DNA of 64,000 nt, taken from the NCBI RefSeq assembly GCF_000025265.1, contig NC_013739.1:2170001-2234000 (forward strand), written 5' to 3'. The stretch is from Conexibacter woesei DSM 14684 (GTDB lineage Bacteria; Actinomycetota; Thermoleophilia; Solirubrobacterales; Solirubrobacteraceae). The position numbers were made by a program, and so were the translations under genes. Positions 47,472 to 56,185 of the stretch are shown in pieces. Numbering within the stretch: the stretch's first letter is position 1; every line of letters starts with the position of its first letter. The notes under the pieces were generated by a model, which saw nothing but the letters and a program-made list of their open reading frames with translations, did no database searches and was not told where the DNA came from.

Positions 47472-49399
47472 GCGCCGCGCCGTTCGTCTGGCGGCCTGAC
47501 GCGGCGCTCGTCGAGCGGGCCAACGTCACGCGTCTGATGCGCGCGCTCGGCGTCGGCGACTACCGCGCACTGGTCGAGCGTGCGGCGGCCGATCCGGAGT
47601 GGTACTGGCGGGCGGCGCTCGACGACCTCGGGATCGCGTTCGCGCCCCCGTTCGACGCGCTGTGCGACACGCGCGCCGGCGCGCCGTGGGCGCGCTGGTT
47701 CACGGGCGGCGGTGTCAACGTCGCCGCCCATTGCGTCGACCGCTGGGCGGCGCGGCGCCCGGACGCCCCGGCGCTCGTCGCCGAGCGCGAGGACGGCCGC
47801 GTCACGACCTGCGACTTCGCCGAGCTGGCGGCGGCCGTCGACGGCCTCGCGGGCGTGCTCGCCGAGCGCGGCGTCGGGCACGGGGCCCGCGTCGCGCTGC
47901 TGCTGCCGATGGGGCGCGACGCCGTCGCCGCGCTGTTCGCGGTGGCGAAGCTCGGCGCCGTCGCGGTGCCGATGTTCACCGGCTTCTCCGCCGCCGCGAT
48001 CGCCCAGCGGATGGACGACGCCGGCGCGCGGGCGATCGTCACCGCCGACGCGTCGCTGCGCCGCGGCCGGCCGGTGCCGTTGGCCGGCAGCGCGACGGCG
48101 GCGGCGCGCGAGGCCGACGGGGCGGAGGTGATCGAGATCGCCGCCGACCCCCGCGGCGGCGACCTGCACTGGGACGCGCTCGTCCGGCGCGGGCGTGCGG
48201 CGCCGCGCGCGGCGGCCGCGACTCACGCCGAGAGCCCGCTGATGATCAACTACACCTCCGGCACGACCGGCGCGCCGAAGGGCGCCGTCCACGTGCACGG
48301 CGGCCTGCTGGCGAAGGTCGCGGCGGAGGCGGCGTACCTGACCGATCTCGGGCCGGACGACCGCGCGCTCTGGATCACAGACCTCGGCTGGCTGATGGGC
48401 CCGTGGCTGCTGATCGGCGCCTACGCGGCCGGCGCCTGCCTCGTCCTCTACGAGGGCGCGCCGGACCAGCCCGACCGCGATCGGCTGTGGCGCGTCTGCG
48501 CCGACCATCGCGTGACGATGCTCGGCGTCTCGCCGACGCTCGTGCGCGCGCTGCGCCGCGACGGGAGCCCCGCCGCCGACCACGACCTGTCGGCGCTGCG
48601 GATCCTCGCCTCGACCGGCGAGGCGTGGGACGAGGCGGCCTACCGCTGGCTGCTCGACGCGGTCGGCAACGGGCGCTGCCCGATCGTGAACGTCACCGGC
48701 GGGACGGAGGTCGGCGCCTGCTTCCTCGGCCAGCCGCCCGTGCTGCCGGCGAAGGCCTGCTCGGTCGGCCTGCCCGTGCCGGGCATGGCCGTCGACGTGC
48801 TCGGGCCGGACGGGAGTCCGACCGGCGGCGCCGTCGGGGAGCTGGTCTGCCGCGGGCCGTGGCCGGCGCAGACGCGCGGCTTCTGGCGCAACCGCCAGCG
48901 CTACCTCGACGCGTACTGGTCGCGCTGGGAGGGCGTCTGGGTGCACGGCGACTGGGCGTCGTACGACGACGACGGCTGGTGGTTCCTGCACGGCCGCTCC
49001 GACGACACGATGAACGTCGCCGGCAAGCGGATCGGGCCGGCGGAGATCGAGGACGCGGTGCTCGCGCTGCCGTCCGTGGCCGAGTGCGCGGCGATCGGCG
49101 TGCCGGACCCGCTGAAGGGGACGGCCGTGTGGTGCTTCTGCGTGCTCGCGCCCGGCGCCGATCCGCCGCCCGGCGCGCTCGAGGGGGAGGTGCGCGCCGC
49201 GCTCGCGGCGACGATCGGCAAGGCGTTCGGGGGCGTGCGGGTGCACGTCGCGGAGGCGCTGCCGAAGACGCGCTCGGGCAAGGTCGTGCGCCGCGCGATC
49301 CGCGCCCGCGCACTCGGTGAGGACCCGGGCGACCTCTCGTCGCTGGAGTCGCCGGCGGCGCTCGACGCGATCGACCGTGCACTCGCCGCGGTCCGCTGA
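47468..49399 (+). CDS. Acetyl-CoA synthetase-like acyl-CoA ligase
   Basis: The 643-residue product has the N-terminal extension of acetyl-CoA/acetoacetyl-CoA synthetases (WYWRAALDDLGIAFAPPFDA) and the ANL core: INYTSGTTGAPKGAVH near 259-274, the VNVTGGTEVGACF A5 motif, VWVHGDWASYDDDGWWFLHG (D hinge), DDTMNVAGKRIGPAEIED and PKTRSGKVVRR with the catalytic Lys near 600. It activates a short acid, probably the end product of the amine pathway. GTG 47468 overlaps the oxidase stop. It ends the run of overlapping genes. Confidence 0.92.
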   Translation: MSAAPFVWRPDAALVERANVTRLMRALGVGDYRALVERAAADPEWYWRAALDDLGIAFAPPFDALCDTRAGAPWARWFTGGGVNVAAHCVDRWAARRPDAPALVAEREDGRVTTCDFAELAAAVDGLAGVLAERGVGHGARVALLLPMGRDAVAALFAVAKLGAVAVPMFTGFSAAAIAQRMDDAGARAIVTADASLRRGRPVPLAGSATAAAREADGAEVIEIAADPRGGDLHWDALVRRGRAAPRAAAATHAESPLMINYTSGTTGAPKGAVHVHGGLLAKVAAEAAYLTDLGPDDRALWITDLGWLMGPWLLIGAYAAGACLVLYEGAPDQPDRDRLWRVCADHRVTMLGVSPTLVRALRRDGSPAADHDLSALRILASTGEAWDEAAYRWLLDAVGNGRCPIVNVTGGTEVGACFLGQPPVLPAKACSVGLPVPGMAVDVLGPDGSPTGGAVGELVCRGPWPAQTRGFWRNRQRYLDAYWSRWEGVWVHGDWASYDDDGWWFLHGRSDDTMNVAGKRIGPAEIEDAVLALPSVAECAAIGVPDPLKGTAVWCFCVLAPGADPPPGALEGEVRAALAATIGKAFGGVRVHVAEALPKTRSGKVVRRAIRARALGEDPGDLSSLESPAALDAIDRALAAVR

Positions 49400-49526
49400 T
49401 CGCTCCATCGGTCGCGCTCATCCCCCTGTGAGGAGCTCGCGCTTTCGTCGCGGGCGAGCGCTCTCGAAGATGCCGTGAACGTCAAGCGGCCGGGTGGTGA
49501 GCGGCCGAGGGAGTGAGGGAAGAGCT

Positions 49527-51143
49527 GTGGAGGATCGGAACCTGACGCGGCGCGAGTTCGCGGCGCGAGGCGCAGCCCTGGCGCTCATCGGACTCGTGCC
49601 GGGCGCGCTGGCCGCCTGCGGCGGCGGCAGCAGCGGCGATGGTGGAGCGGGCGACTCGCTCGACATGATCGTCGGCGAGCTGCCGCTGCAGCTGACCGGC
49701 ACCCGGCAGCTGATCCAGGGCGCCGGCGCGCTACTGATCGCGCTCGAGCCGCTCGTCGTCGCCGACCCCAGGGGGCGGATCGAGCCGAGCCTCGCGCGGC
49801 GCTTCGAGACGCCCGACCCGCGCACGTTCGTCTTCGACGTCCGGCCGGGCGTCAGATTCTGGGACGGCGAGCCGCTGACGGCCGCGGACGTCGCCTACTC
49901 GCTGGAGCTGCATCGCACCGACGTGGGCTCGATCCTGAACCGCTGGTGGGCGCTCGCCGAGCGCGTCGAGACGGACGGCTCCGACCGCGTCGTCGTCACG
50001 CTCGAGCGGCCCTATGCCGGCTTCGTCTACGCCGTCGCCCAGACGCCGATCGTCCAGCGCGCCTACAACGAGCGGCACAAGCAGGCGATCGGCACGCCGA
50101 AGGCGCTCAACATGGGCACCGGGGCGTGGAAGTTCGAGCGCTTCGACCCCGACAAGAGCATCGAGCTGGTCGCCAACGACGACTACTGGGGGGAGAAGCC
50201 GCGTTACCGCCGCATCACCACCCGCATGGTCGCCGACCCGTCGACCGCCGCGCTGTCGATCAAGACGGGGGAGGTGACCGGCAACCTCGCGGTGCCGGTC
50301 ACCGACACCTCGCACTACGAGAAGCTCGGCGGGGTGCGGGTCGAGCAGCGGCCCAGCACCGCGGTCTGCGTCATCACGCTCAACACGCTGTACGCGCCGT
50401 GGGACGACGTCAACGTGCGCCGCGCGATGCAGCACGCCGTCAACCGGCAGGCGTGCGTCGAGGGCGCGCTCGGCGGCCACGGCCAGCCGGAGCTGTCGAT
50501 CGTCAGCGAGGCGGCGCTGCGCGAGGTGATGCCGGCCGAGGACGCGAGCGCGCTGCTCGCCGAGATCGAGCCGCTCGTCGAGTTCGACCTCGACAAGGCG
50601 CGGGCCGCGCTGGCGGAGTCGGCCCACCCAGACGGCTTCGAGGTCGGCACCGTGATCGACGGCGAGACCGAGATCGTGCGCACGCTGGAGCTGATCAAGC
50701 AGGATCTCGCCGAGATCGGCATCACGCTGAAGATCACCCAGGCGCCGTCGTCGGTCTACGAGGAGCAGTACGGCAGCAGCAGATACTCGCTCGGCTCGTA
50801 CACGGTCACACCGGACAGCGGCGACCCGCTCACCAACCTCGTCGGCGGCGCCTTCGACAAGGCCGGCGTCACCGAGACCGGCGGCAACGGCCCCAACGCG
50901 ACCAACTTCACGTCGCCCGAGCTGCAGCGGCTGCTCGAGCAGCTGCGCGCGACGCCGCTGAGCGACAGAGCGCGCCGGGCCGAGCTGTGCGCCGAGATGG
51001 TGCGCTACAACGCGCGTGAGGCGCTCTACGTCGGTGTCTGGTCGCCGCGGGCGGTGCTCGCGATCAACGACGCGTACAGATACCCGGCATTCAACGAGCT
51101 GTGGTGGCAGACGCGCTGGCCGGACCAGATCGAGCGGAGCTGA
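49527..51143 (+). CDS. ABC transporter substrate-binding protein (SBP_bac_5), Tat lipoprotein
   Basis: The 538-residue product has a twin-arginine leader (LTRREFAARGAALALIGLVP) and a lipobox GALAAC with the lipid-bearing Cys near residue 31. The body is SBP_bac_5: ARRFETPDPRTFVFDVRPGV, LTAADVAYSLELHRTD, GTGAWKFERFDPDKSIELVA and VNVRRAMQHAVNRQACVEGA. It captures a peptide-like or amide-type solute for the permeases directly downstream. GTG 49527 puts the arginine pair near residue 8; GTG 49494 is a longer alternative. The matching ATPase gene is at 57537. Confidence 0.92.
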   Translation: MEDRNLTRREFAARGAALALIGLVPGALAACGGGSSGDGGAGDSLDMIVGELPLQLTGTRQLIQGAGALLIALEPLVVADPRGRIEPSLARRFETPDPRTFVFDVRPGVRFWDGEPLTAADVAYSLELHRTDVGSILNRWWALAERVETDGSDRVVVTLERPYAGFVYAVAQTPIVQRAYNERHKQAIGTPKALNMGTGAWKFERFDPDKSIELVANDDYWGEKPRYRRITTRMVADPSTAALSIKTGEVTGNLAVPVTDTSHYEKLGGVRVEQRPSTAVCVITLNTLYAPWDDVNVRRAMQHAVNRQACVEGALGGHGQPELSIVSEAALREVMPAEDASALLAEIEPLVEFDLDKARAALAESAHPDGFEVGTVIDGETEIVRTLELIKQDLAEIGITLKITQAPSSVYEEQYGSSRYSLGSYTVTPDSGDPLTNLVGGAFDKAGVTETGGNGPNATNFTSPELQRLLEQLRATPLSDRARRAELCAEMVRYNAREALYVGVWSPRAVLAINDAYRYPAFNELWWQTRWPDQIERS

Positions 51144-51149
51144 GGGCGG

Positions 51150-52121
51150 ATGGGACGGGCCGAGCTCGCGCGCTTCGCGCTGAAGCGCCTCATCACCTCG
51201 ATCCTCGCGGTCGTCGCGATCTCCGTGCTGGTGTTCTCGCTGATCCAGCTGGCGCCCGGGAGCCCGGAGCACGCGGTCGGGATCGCCTCGCCGCAGAACG
51301 CCACGCCGGCCTTCTTCGCGCAGCTGCGGGCCCACTACGGGCTCGACGAACCGGTCCCCCTGCAGCTGGCGCGGTTCCTCGGCAACGCCGGCCAGCTCGA
51401 CTTCGGCGTCTCGTACCGGACCAACGAGGATGCGCTCCCGCTGGTCGTCGAGCGGCTCGGCGTGACCGGGCCGCTGTTCGTGATGAGCGCGCTGTTCGCG
51501 CTCGCGTGCGGGCTGCTGCTCGCGGGGGTCGCCGCCTACCGCAGCGGCACGGCGCTCGACCGCGCGAGCCAGAACGCCGCGATCTTCATGCTCAGCGCCC
51601 CCGCCTTCGCGGTCGGCACGCTCCTGCTGTACTGGTTCGCGGTCTCGCTCGGGTGGTTCCCCGTGCTCGGCGAGGGCAGCGGCGTCGGCGGCCGGCTGTG
51701 GCACCTGACGCTGCCCGCGCTCACGCTCGGGCTGACCGGCGTCGCCGTCGTCTTCAAGAACCTGCGGCCCCAGCTGATCGGGATTCTCGAGCAGGACTAC
51801 GTCACCTTCGCGCGCGCACGCGGCTTCTCGCCCGCCACGCTGCTGCGCGCCTTCGTGCTGCGCAACGCGCTCGTCACCCTGATCACGACGACGAGCGTGA
51901 TGCTCGTCGGCTTCATCTCGACCGCGGTGGTGGTGGAGATCACGTTCGGGCTGGACGGCATCGGCTCGCTGCTGGCCGACTCGATCCTGCAGCAGGACAT
52001 CCCGGTCGTGCAGGCGACGACGTTCCTGATCGCGTTGTTCGTGATCGCCGTCAACTTCGTCACCGACCTTCTCTACTTCGTCGCAGACCCGCGCATCCGC
52101 GCGGAGGAGGGCCGCGCATGA
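51150..52121 (+). CDS. ABC transporter permease, DppB type
   Basis: The 323-residue protein has DppB features: the N-terminal helix ILAVVAISVLVFSLIQLAPG, the extracytoplasmic domain (AQLRAHYGLDEPVPLQLARF), then helices LFVMSALFALACGLLLAGV, NAAIFMLSAPAFAVGTLLLY and further ones. The EAA loop DYVTFARARGFSPATLLRAF is near residues 216-235. It starts six bases after the binding-protein stop; the stop is overlapped by the DppC start. Confidence 0.93.
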   Translation: MGRAELARFALKRLITSILAVVAISVLVFSLIQLAPGSPEHAVGIASPQNATPAFFAQLRAHYGLDEPVPLQLARFLGNAGQLDFGVSYRTNEDALPLVVERLGVTGPLFVMSALFALACGLLLAGVAAYRSGTALDRASQNAAIFMLSAPAFAVGTLLLYWFAVSLGWFPVLGEGSGVGGRLWHLTLPALTLGLTGVAVVFKNLRPQLIGILEQDYVTFARARGFSPATLLRAFVLRNALVTLITTTSVMLVGFISTAVVVEITFGLDGIGSLLADSILQQDIPVVQATTFLIALFVIAVNFVTDLLYFVADPRIRAEEGRA

Positions 52122-53005
52122 GCACGCTGCTGACCGACCCGGCGGCTCCCGGGCGGCGGCAACGCGCGGGCCTGGCGTCGCGCCTGCCGCGCCCGCGCGT
52201 GCCGGTCGTCACGCTGCTCGCCGGGCTCGTGCTGGCGGCGGTCGTCGTCTGCTTCCTGGTGCCCGGGCTGGTCGAGACGCACGACCCGGCGCGGGCCGAC
52301 GTGACGGCGCGTCTGGAGGGACCGAGCGCGCAGCACCTCGCCGGCACCGACTCGCTCGGCCGCGACGTCTTCTCGCGCGTGGTCGCGGGGACGCGGGCGG
52401 CGGTCGGCGGGCCGCTGGTGATCGCCTTCGGGGCGATCTCGATCGCGACGCTGCTCGGGATGCTGATGGGATATCGCCGCGGCTGGCTCGACGTCGTGCT
52501 CAGCCGCGCGGTCGACGTGCTCTGGGCGCTGCCCGGGCTGCTGATCGTGATCGTCGTCGTCGGAGTGATCGGCGGCGGCTACTGGGCCGCCGTCGCGGTC
52601 CTGATCGTGCTGTTCGTGCCCGAGCCGCTGCGCCTGGTGCGCGCGGCGACGATCGAGCAGACGGTCAAGCCGTACATCGAGGCGACGCGCATGCTCGACC
52701 TCGGGACGGTCCGCGTGCTCACCCGCCATCTGCTGCCGAACCTCTACCCGATGCTGGCGGCGAACTTCTTCCTCAGCTTCACGTACGGCATCTCCGCGCT
52801 CGCGAGCCTGTCGTTCCTCGGGCTCGGCGACGGACCGGGCTCGACCAACTGGGGCCGGCTGCTGGCCGAGAACCGCGCCGACGTCTTCACCAACCCGTGG
52901 GCGGCGATCGTCCCGGCGCTCGCGATCATCCTGACCGCGGTCGCGGTGAACCTCGTCGGCGGCGCGATCTACGAGCGGCTCGCGAGCCGGGGGAGCGCGC
53001 GGTAG
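52118..53005 (+). CDS. ABC transporter permease, DppC type
   Basis: The 295-residue protein has an N-terminal helix (VVTLLAGLVLAAVVVCFLVP), the DppC motif HLAGTDSLGRDVFSRVVAGT near 67-86, and five more helices. The EAA loop PYIEATRMLDLGTVRVLTRH and LLPNLYPM are near 187-215. It pairs with the DppB-type protein at 51150. ATG 52118 overlaps the previous gene. It is directly followed by the phosphotriesterase-like hydrolase gene with no gap. Confidence 0.92.
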   Translation: MSTLLTDPAAPGRRQRAGLASRLPRPRVPVVTLLAGLVLAAVVVCFLVPGLVETHDPARADVTARLEGPSAQHLAGTDSLGRDVFSRVVAGTRAAVGGPLVIAFGAISIATLLGMLMGYRRGWLDVVLSRAVDVLWALPGLLIVIVVVGVIGGGYWAAVAVLIVLFVPEPLRLVRAATIEQTVKPYIEATRMLDLGTVRVLTRHLLPNLYPMLAANFFLSFTYGISALASLSFLGLGDGPGSTNWGRLLAENRADVFTNPWAAIVPALAIILTAVAVNLVGGAIYERLASRGSAR

Positions 53006-54010
53006 ATGGGCGTCCAGACGGTGACGGGGACGGTGCCGGCCGAGGCGCTCGGCGTCGTCTGCCCGCACGAGCATCTCGTCTGCGACCTGACGGCGCTCTA
53101 CGGACCGCGCGCCGATCCGGCGGCGCCGTCGGGGCCGTGCGTCGCCGACCCGCGCGTCGCCGACCCGCGCGCCGGCGAGCTGCGGCTCGGCGACCCCGCG
53201 CTCGCGACGCGCGAGCTGGAGCGCTTCCGCGCGGCCGGCGGCGGCACGATCGTCGACGTCACGCTGCGCGACATCGGACGCGACCCGCTGGCGCTGCGGG
53301 CGCTGTCGGAGGCGACCGGCGTGCACGTCGTGATGGGCTGCGGCTGGTACGTCGCCCCTTCGCATCCGCCGGAGCTGGCCGCGCGCGACGTCGACGAGCT
53401 GGCCGCCGAGCTGATCGGGGAGCTGCGCGACGGCGCCGACGGCACCGGCGTGCGCGCGGGGATCATCGGCGAGATCGGCACGAGCCCGCGGCCGACCGCC
53501 GCGGAGCGGAAGGTGGTGCGCGCCGCGGCGCGCGCGCACCTGGAGACGGGCGCGCCGATCACGCTCCACGCGTGCAGCTCGACGCGCCACGCGCTCGAGC
53601 TGATCGAGCTGATCGGCGCCGAGGGCGTGACCGACCTCGGCCGGGTGATCGCCGGCCACCAGGACTGCGTGCTCGATCGCGACTACCACCGCGAGCTGCT
53701 GCGCGCGGGCGCGATCGTCGAGCTCGACCTGTTCGGCCACAGCTACTACGCGAGCGAGGGCTTCCACCTGCCCGACGACGCCGAGCGCGTCGAGATGGTG
53801 GTCGCGCTGTGCGAGGAAGGCTGGACCGACCGGCTGCTGCTCTCGCACGACATCTGCATGCCGTCGCAGTGGCACGCCAACGGCGGCGTCGGCTACGCCC
53901 ACCTCTCGACGGCGATCGAGCCGCTGCTGCGCGCCCGCGGCCTCGACGACGACGCGATCGACCGGATGCGCCGGCGCACGCCCGCGCGCGTCCTCGACTT
54001 CGCCCCCTGA
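53006..54010 (+). CDS. Phosphotriesterase-family hydrolase (PTE-like lactonase)
   Basis: The 334-residue product is an amidohydrolase-superfamily member of the phosphotriesterase-like group. The first metal site is CPHEHLVCDL (H-x-H) near residues 19-28. The later ligands are Glu of AGIIGEIGTSPR, which replaces the carboxylated Lys of classical PTE, the His in ITLHACSS, the His in VIAGHQD, and the Asp of LLLSHDICMP. Such PTE-like enzymes hydrolyse lactones or amides. It directly follows the transporter permease (stop TAG abuts ATG) so belongs to the same operon. Substrate likely the imported compound. Confidence 0.88.
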   Translation: MGVQTVTGTVPAEALGVVCPHEHLVCDLTALYGPRADPAAPSGPCVADPRVADPRAGELRLGDPALATRELERFRAAGGGTIVDVTLRDIGRDPLALRALSEATGVHVVMGCGWYVAPSHPPELAARDVDELAAELIGELRDGADGTGVRAGIIGEIGTSPRPTAAERKVVRAAARAHLETGAPITLHACSSTRHALELIELIGAEGVTDLGRVIAGHQDCVLDRDYHRELLRAGAIVELDLFGHSYYASEGFHLPDDAERVEMVVALCEEGWTDRLLLSHDICMPSQWHANGGVGYAHLSTAIEPLLRARGLDDDAIDRMRRRTPARVLDFAP

Positions 54011-54041
54011 CCAAAGCAGAACGCAACAAGGAGTGAACGGG

Positions 54042-55193
54042 ATGTTCCAATACTTTTCGACGAACTACTGGTGGTCGCTGATGGCGATGGGCGCGCTCCA
54101 GACGGGCGGCGAGATCTCCGAGATCGACGAGATCTGCCGCCCGCTCGAGACGCTCAGCCGGCGCGGCGTGGAGGACCACGGCGCGAACGAGGAGTGGTTC
54201 GCGGCGTGGACGAAGATGGGCCACCGGCTCGAGCGGCTGGCGAAGGCCGACGCGGAGGCCGGCTTCCCGCTCGGGGCCGCGCGCAAGCACTACCGCGCGG
54301 CGCTGTACTTCAGCGTCGGCGAGTTCGCGCTCGATGCGCGCGTCGTCGCGCGCGGGCGCGAGGCCTACGTGCGCGGGCTGGAGAACTTCCGCCGCGCGGT
54401 CGAGCTGTCCGGCGACCCGGTCGAGCTGGTCGAGATCCCGTACGAGGACACGACGCTCGACGCGCTGTTCATCCGCGCCGAGGGCGACGGGCCGGCGCCC
54501 TGCGTGATCCACTTCGGCGGCGCCGACTCGGTCAAGGAGCACCTCTACCTGCGCTACAAGAACGAGTTCAGCAAGCGGGGCGTCTCGCTGCTGATCGTCG
54601 ACCACCCCGGCGTCGGCACGGCGATCCGCCTGAAGGGGCTGCCGACCCGCGCCGACATCGAGGTCGCCGGCACCGCCTCCGCCGACTACCTCGCGACGCG
54701 CTCGGACGTCGACATGGAGCGGCTCGGCATCTGCGCGATGAGCCAGGGCGGCTACTACGCGCCGCGCATCGCCGCGCTCGAGAAGCGCATGAAGCTGTGC
54801 GTCGTGTGGGGCGCGATCTGGGACATGGAGACGATCGTCAACGAGTACAACTCGATCACGCGCGGCAAGCTCAAGCCGAAGCAGCACCGCACCTTCGGCG
54901 GGCTGGAGCCCGAGGAGGTGATGGAGCGCATCAAGCAGATGACGCTCGAGGGCCTCGCCGACAAGATCGAGTGCCCGATCCTCGTCATCCACGGCGAGAA
55001 CGACCAGCAGGCGCCGCTGTGGCGTGCGCGCAAGACGTGCGACGAGGCGATCAACGCCCCGCGGCGCGACCTGAAGGTCTTCACGGTCGAGGACGGCGGC
55101 GCCGAGCACTGCCAGGTCGACATCATGACGATGGCGACCGACTACATCGTCGATTGGACGGCGCAGCGCTTCCGCGAGATGGAGGCGGCCTGA
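54042..55193 (+). CDS. Alpha/beta hydrolase, 2,6-dihydroxypseudooxynicotine hydrolase-like
   Basis: The 383-residue product has an N-terminal helical cap (YWWSLMAMGALQTGGEISEI, then WFAAWTKMGHRLERLAKADA) and a C-terminal alpha/beta hydrolase domain. The nucleophile Ser is in GICAMSQGGYYAPRIAALEK; the acid residue lies near CPILVIHGENDQQAP; and the His is in EDGGAEHCQVD. The capped arrangement with DVDMERLGICAMSQGG resembles the C-C hydrolase of the nicotine pathway and related peptidase-like S9 relatives. It cleaves a carbon-carbon or ester bond of an unknown compound. ATG 54042 has AAGGAG upstream; GTG 54033 is less good. Co-transcribed with the PTE-like gene. Confidence 0.82.
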   Translation: MFQYFSTNYWWSLMAMGALQTGGEISEIDEICRPLETLSRRGVEDHGANEEWFAAWTKMGHRLERLAKADAEAGFPLGAARKHYRAALYFSVGEFALDARVVARGREAYVRGLENFRRAVELSGDPVELVEIPYEDTTLDALFIRAEGDGPAPCVIHFGGADSVKEHLYLRYKNEFSKRGVSLLIVDHPGVGTAIRLKGLPTRADIEVAGTASADYLATRSDVDMERLGICAMSQGGYYAPRIAALEKRMKLCVVWGAIWDMETIVNEYNSITRGKLKPKQHRTFGGLEPEEVMERIKQMTLEGLADKIECPILVIHGENDQQAPLWRARKTCDEAINAPRRDLKVFTVEDGGAEHCQVDIMTMATDYIVDWTAQRFREMEAA

Positions 55194-56095
55194 CCGCCCG
55201 CGCGGGCGGGCTCGAGGTCCTCGCGCGCGGGCTCTCCTTCCCGGAGAGCCCGCGCTGGCGCGACGACCGCCTGCTCGTCTCCGACTTCCACACCCGCCGG
55301 GTGATCGCGTTCGGCGCCGACGGCGCGGTCGAGTCGCTTCACGAGCTGGCGCACCAGCCGTCCGGGCTCGGCTTCGACCCGCGCGGGCGGCTGCTGGTCG
55401 TCTCGATGGAGGATCGCCGCGTGCTGCGGGAGCGGGAGGGCCGACTCGTCCTTCACGCCGACCTCGCGGCGCTCGCCGGCGGCCCGCTCAACGACATGCT
55501 CGTCGACCCGCTGGGGCGGGCGTACGTCGGCAACTTCGGCTCCGACCTGGAGCGGGGCGCGCCGCTGGCGCCGGCCTGCCTCGCGCTCGTCGACCCGTCG
55601 GGCGAGGCGACCGCGGTCGCCGACGGCCTGCTGTTCCCCAACGGCATGACGCTCGACCCGGCCGGCGAGACGCTGCTCGTCGCCGAGACCTACGGCTGCC
55701 GCATCAGCGCGTTCGACGTCCGTGCCGACGGCCGCCTGGAGAATCGCCGCACCTGGGCGCGCTTCGGCCCACCGGCCGTCTGCGGCGCGGCGCCGCCCGC
55801 CGCGCAGCTGCCGCTGCTGTCGGTCTGTCCGGACGGGATGGCGCTCGACGCGGAGGGGGCCGTCTGGATCGGCGACGTCGCGGGCGCAGGCGCGCTGCGC
55901 GTCCGCGAGGGCGGGGAGGTCGTCGAGCGGATCGAGACGCCCGGGCTGACCGTCTACGCCGTCGCGCTCGGTGGTCCCGATCGGCGCGACCTGTACCTCT
56001 GCGCGGGCCCGCATTGGCCCGACCACGACCCGGCTCGGCGCGACAGCGTCGTGCTGCGCCGTCGCGTCGACGTGCCCGGCGCCGGCCTACCCTGA
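55190..56095 (+). CDS. SMP-30/gluconolactonase family protein
   Basis: The roughly 301-residue product is a six-blade beta-propeller of the SMP-30 family. GLSFPESPRWRDDRLLVSDF near residues 12-31 carries the metal-binding Glu; GGPLNDMLVDPLGRAYVGN holds the Asn-Asp pair, FPNGMTLDPAGETLLVAET the second Asn, and CPDGMALDAEGAVWIGD the Asp. Members hydrolyse lactones with Ca2+ or Zn2+. No ATG, GTG or good TTG start lies near the beginning; candidates are CTG 55190, overlapping the previous stop (CTGA), or TTG 55154. I give the CTG as the left limit. It ends the operon that begins at 49527. Confidence 0.82.
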   Translation: MTARAGGLEVLARGLSFPESPRWRDDRLLVSDFHTRRVIAFGADGAVESLHELAHQPSGLGFDPRGRLLVVSMEDRRVLREREGRLVLHADLAALAGGPLNDMLVDPLGRAYVGNFGSDLERGAPLAPACLALVDPSGEATAVADGLLFPNGMTLDPAGETLLVAETYGCRISAFDVRADGRLENRRTWARFGPPAVCGAAPPAAQLPLLSVCPDGMALDAEGAVWIGDVAGAGALRVREGGEVVERIETPGLTVYAVALGGPDRRDLYLCAGPHWPDHDPARRDSVVLRRRVDVPGAGLP

Positions 56096-56109
56096 CCGCG
56101 CGCCGGGCT

Positions 56110-56132
56110 CGCCATCGCCAACGCTAATGGCG
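56110..56132. promoter_or_regulatory. Inverted repeat CGCCAT-N11-ATGGCG upstream of the amidase
   Basis: Arms CGCCAT (56110-56115) and ATGGCG (56127-56132) are perfect reverse complements separated by 11 bases. They lie in the 90-bp gap before the amidase gene and may be an operator. No regulator gene is adjacent. Confidence 0.3.
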
Positions 56133-56185
56133 TGACCAGCACGCCCTGCTTTCAAACGACGCAGCACTGGAAGAGAGTCCCCGGC

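Noticed and set aside
52073-53902. A 609-codon minus frame opposite the DppC and PTE-like genes
   Set aside because: Arg/Asp/His-rich low-complexity reading without motifs, and both overlapped genes are certain.
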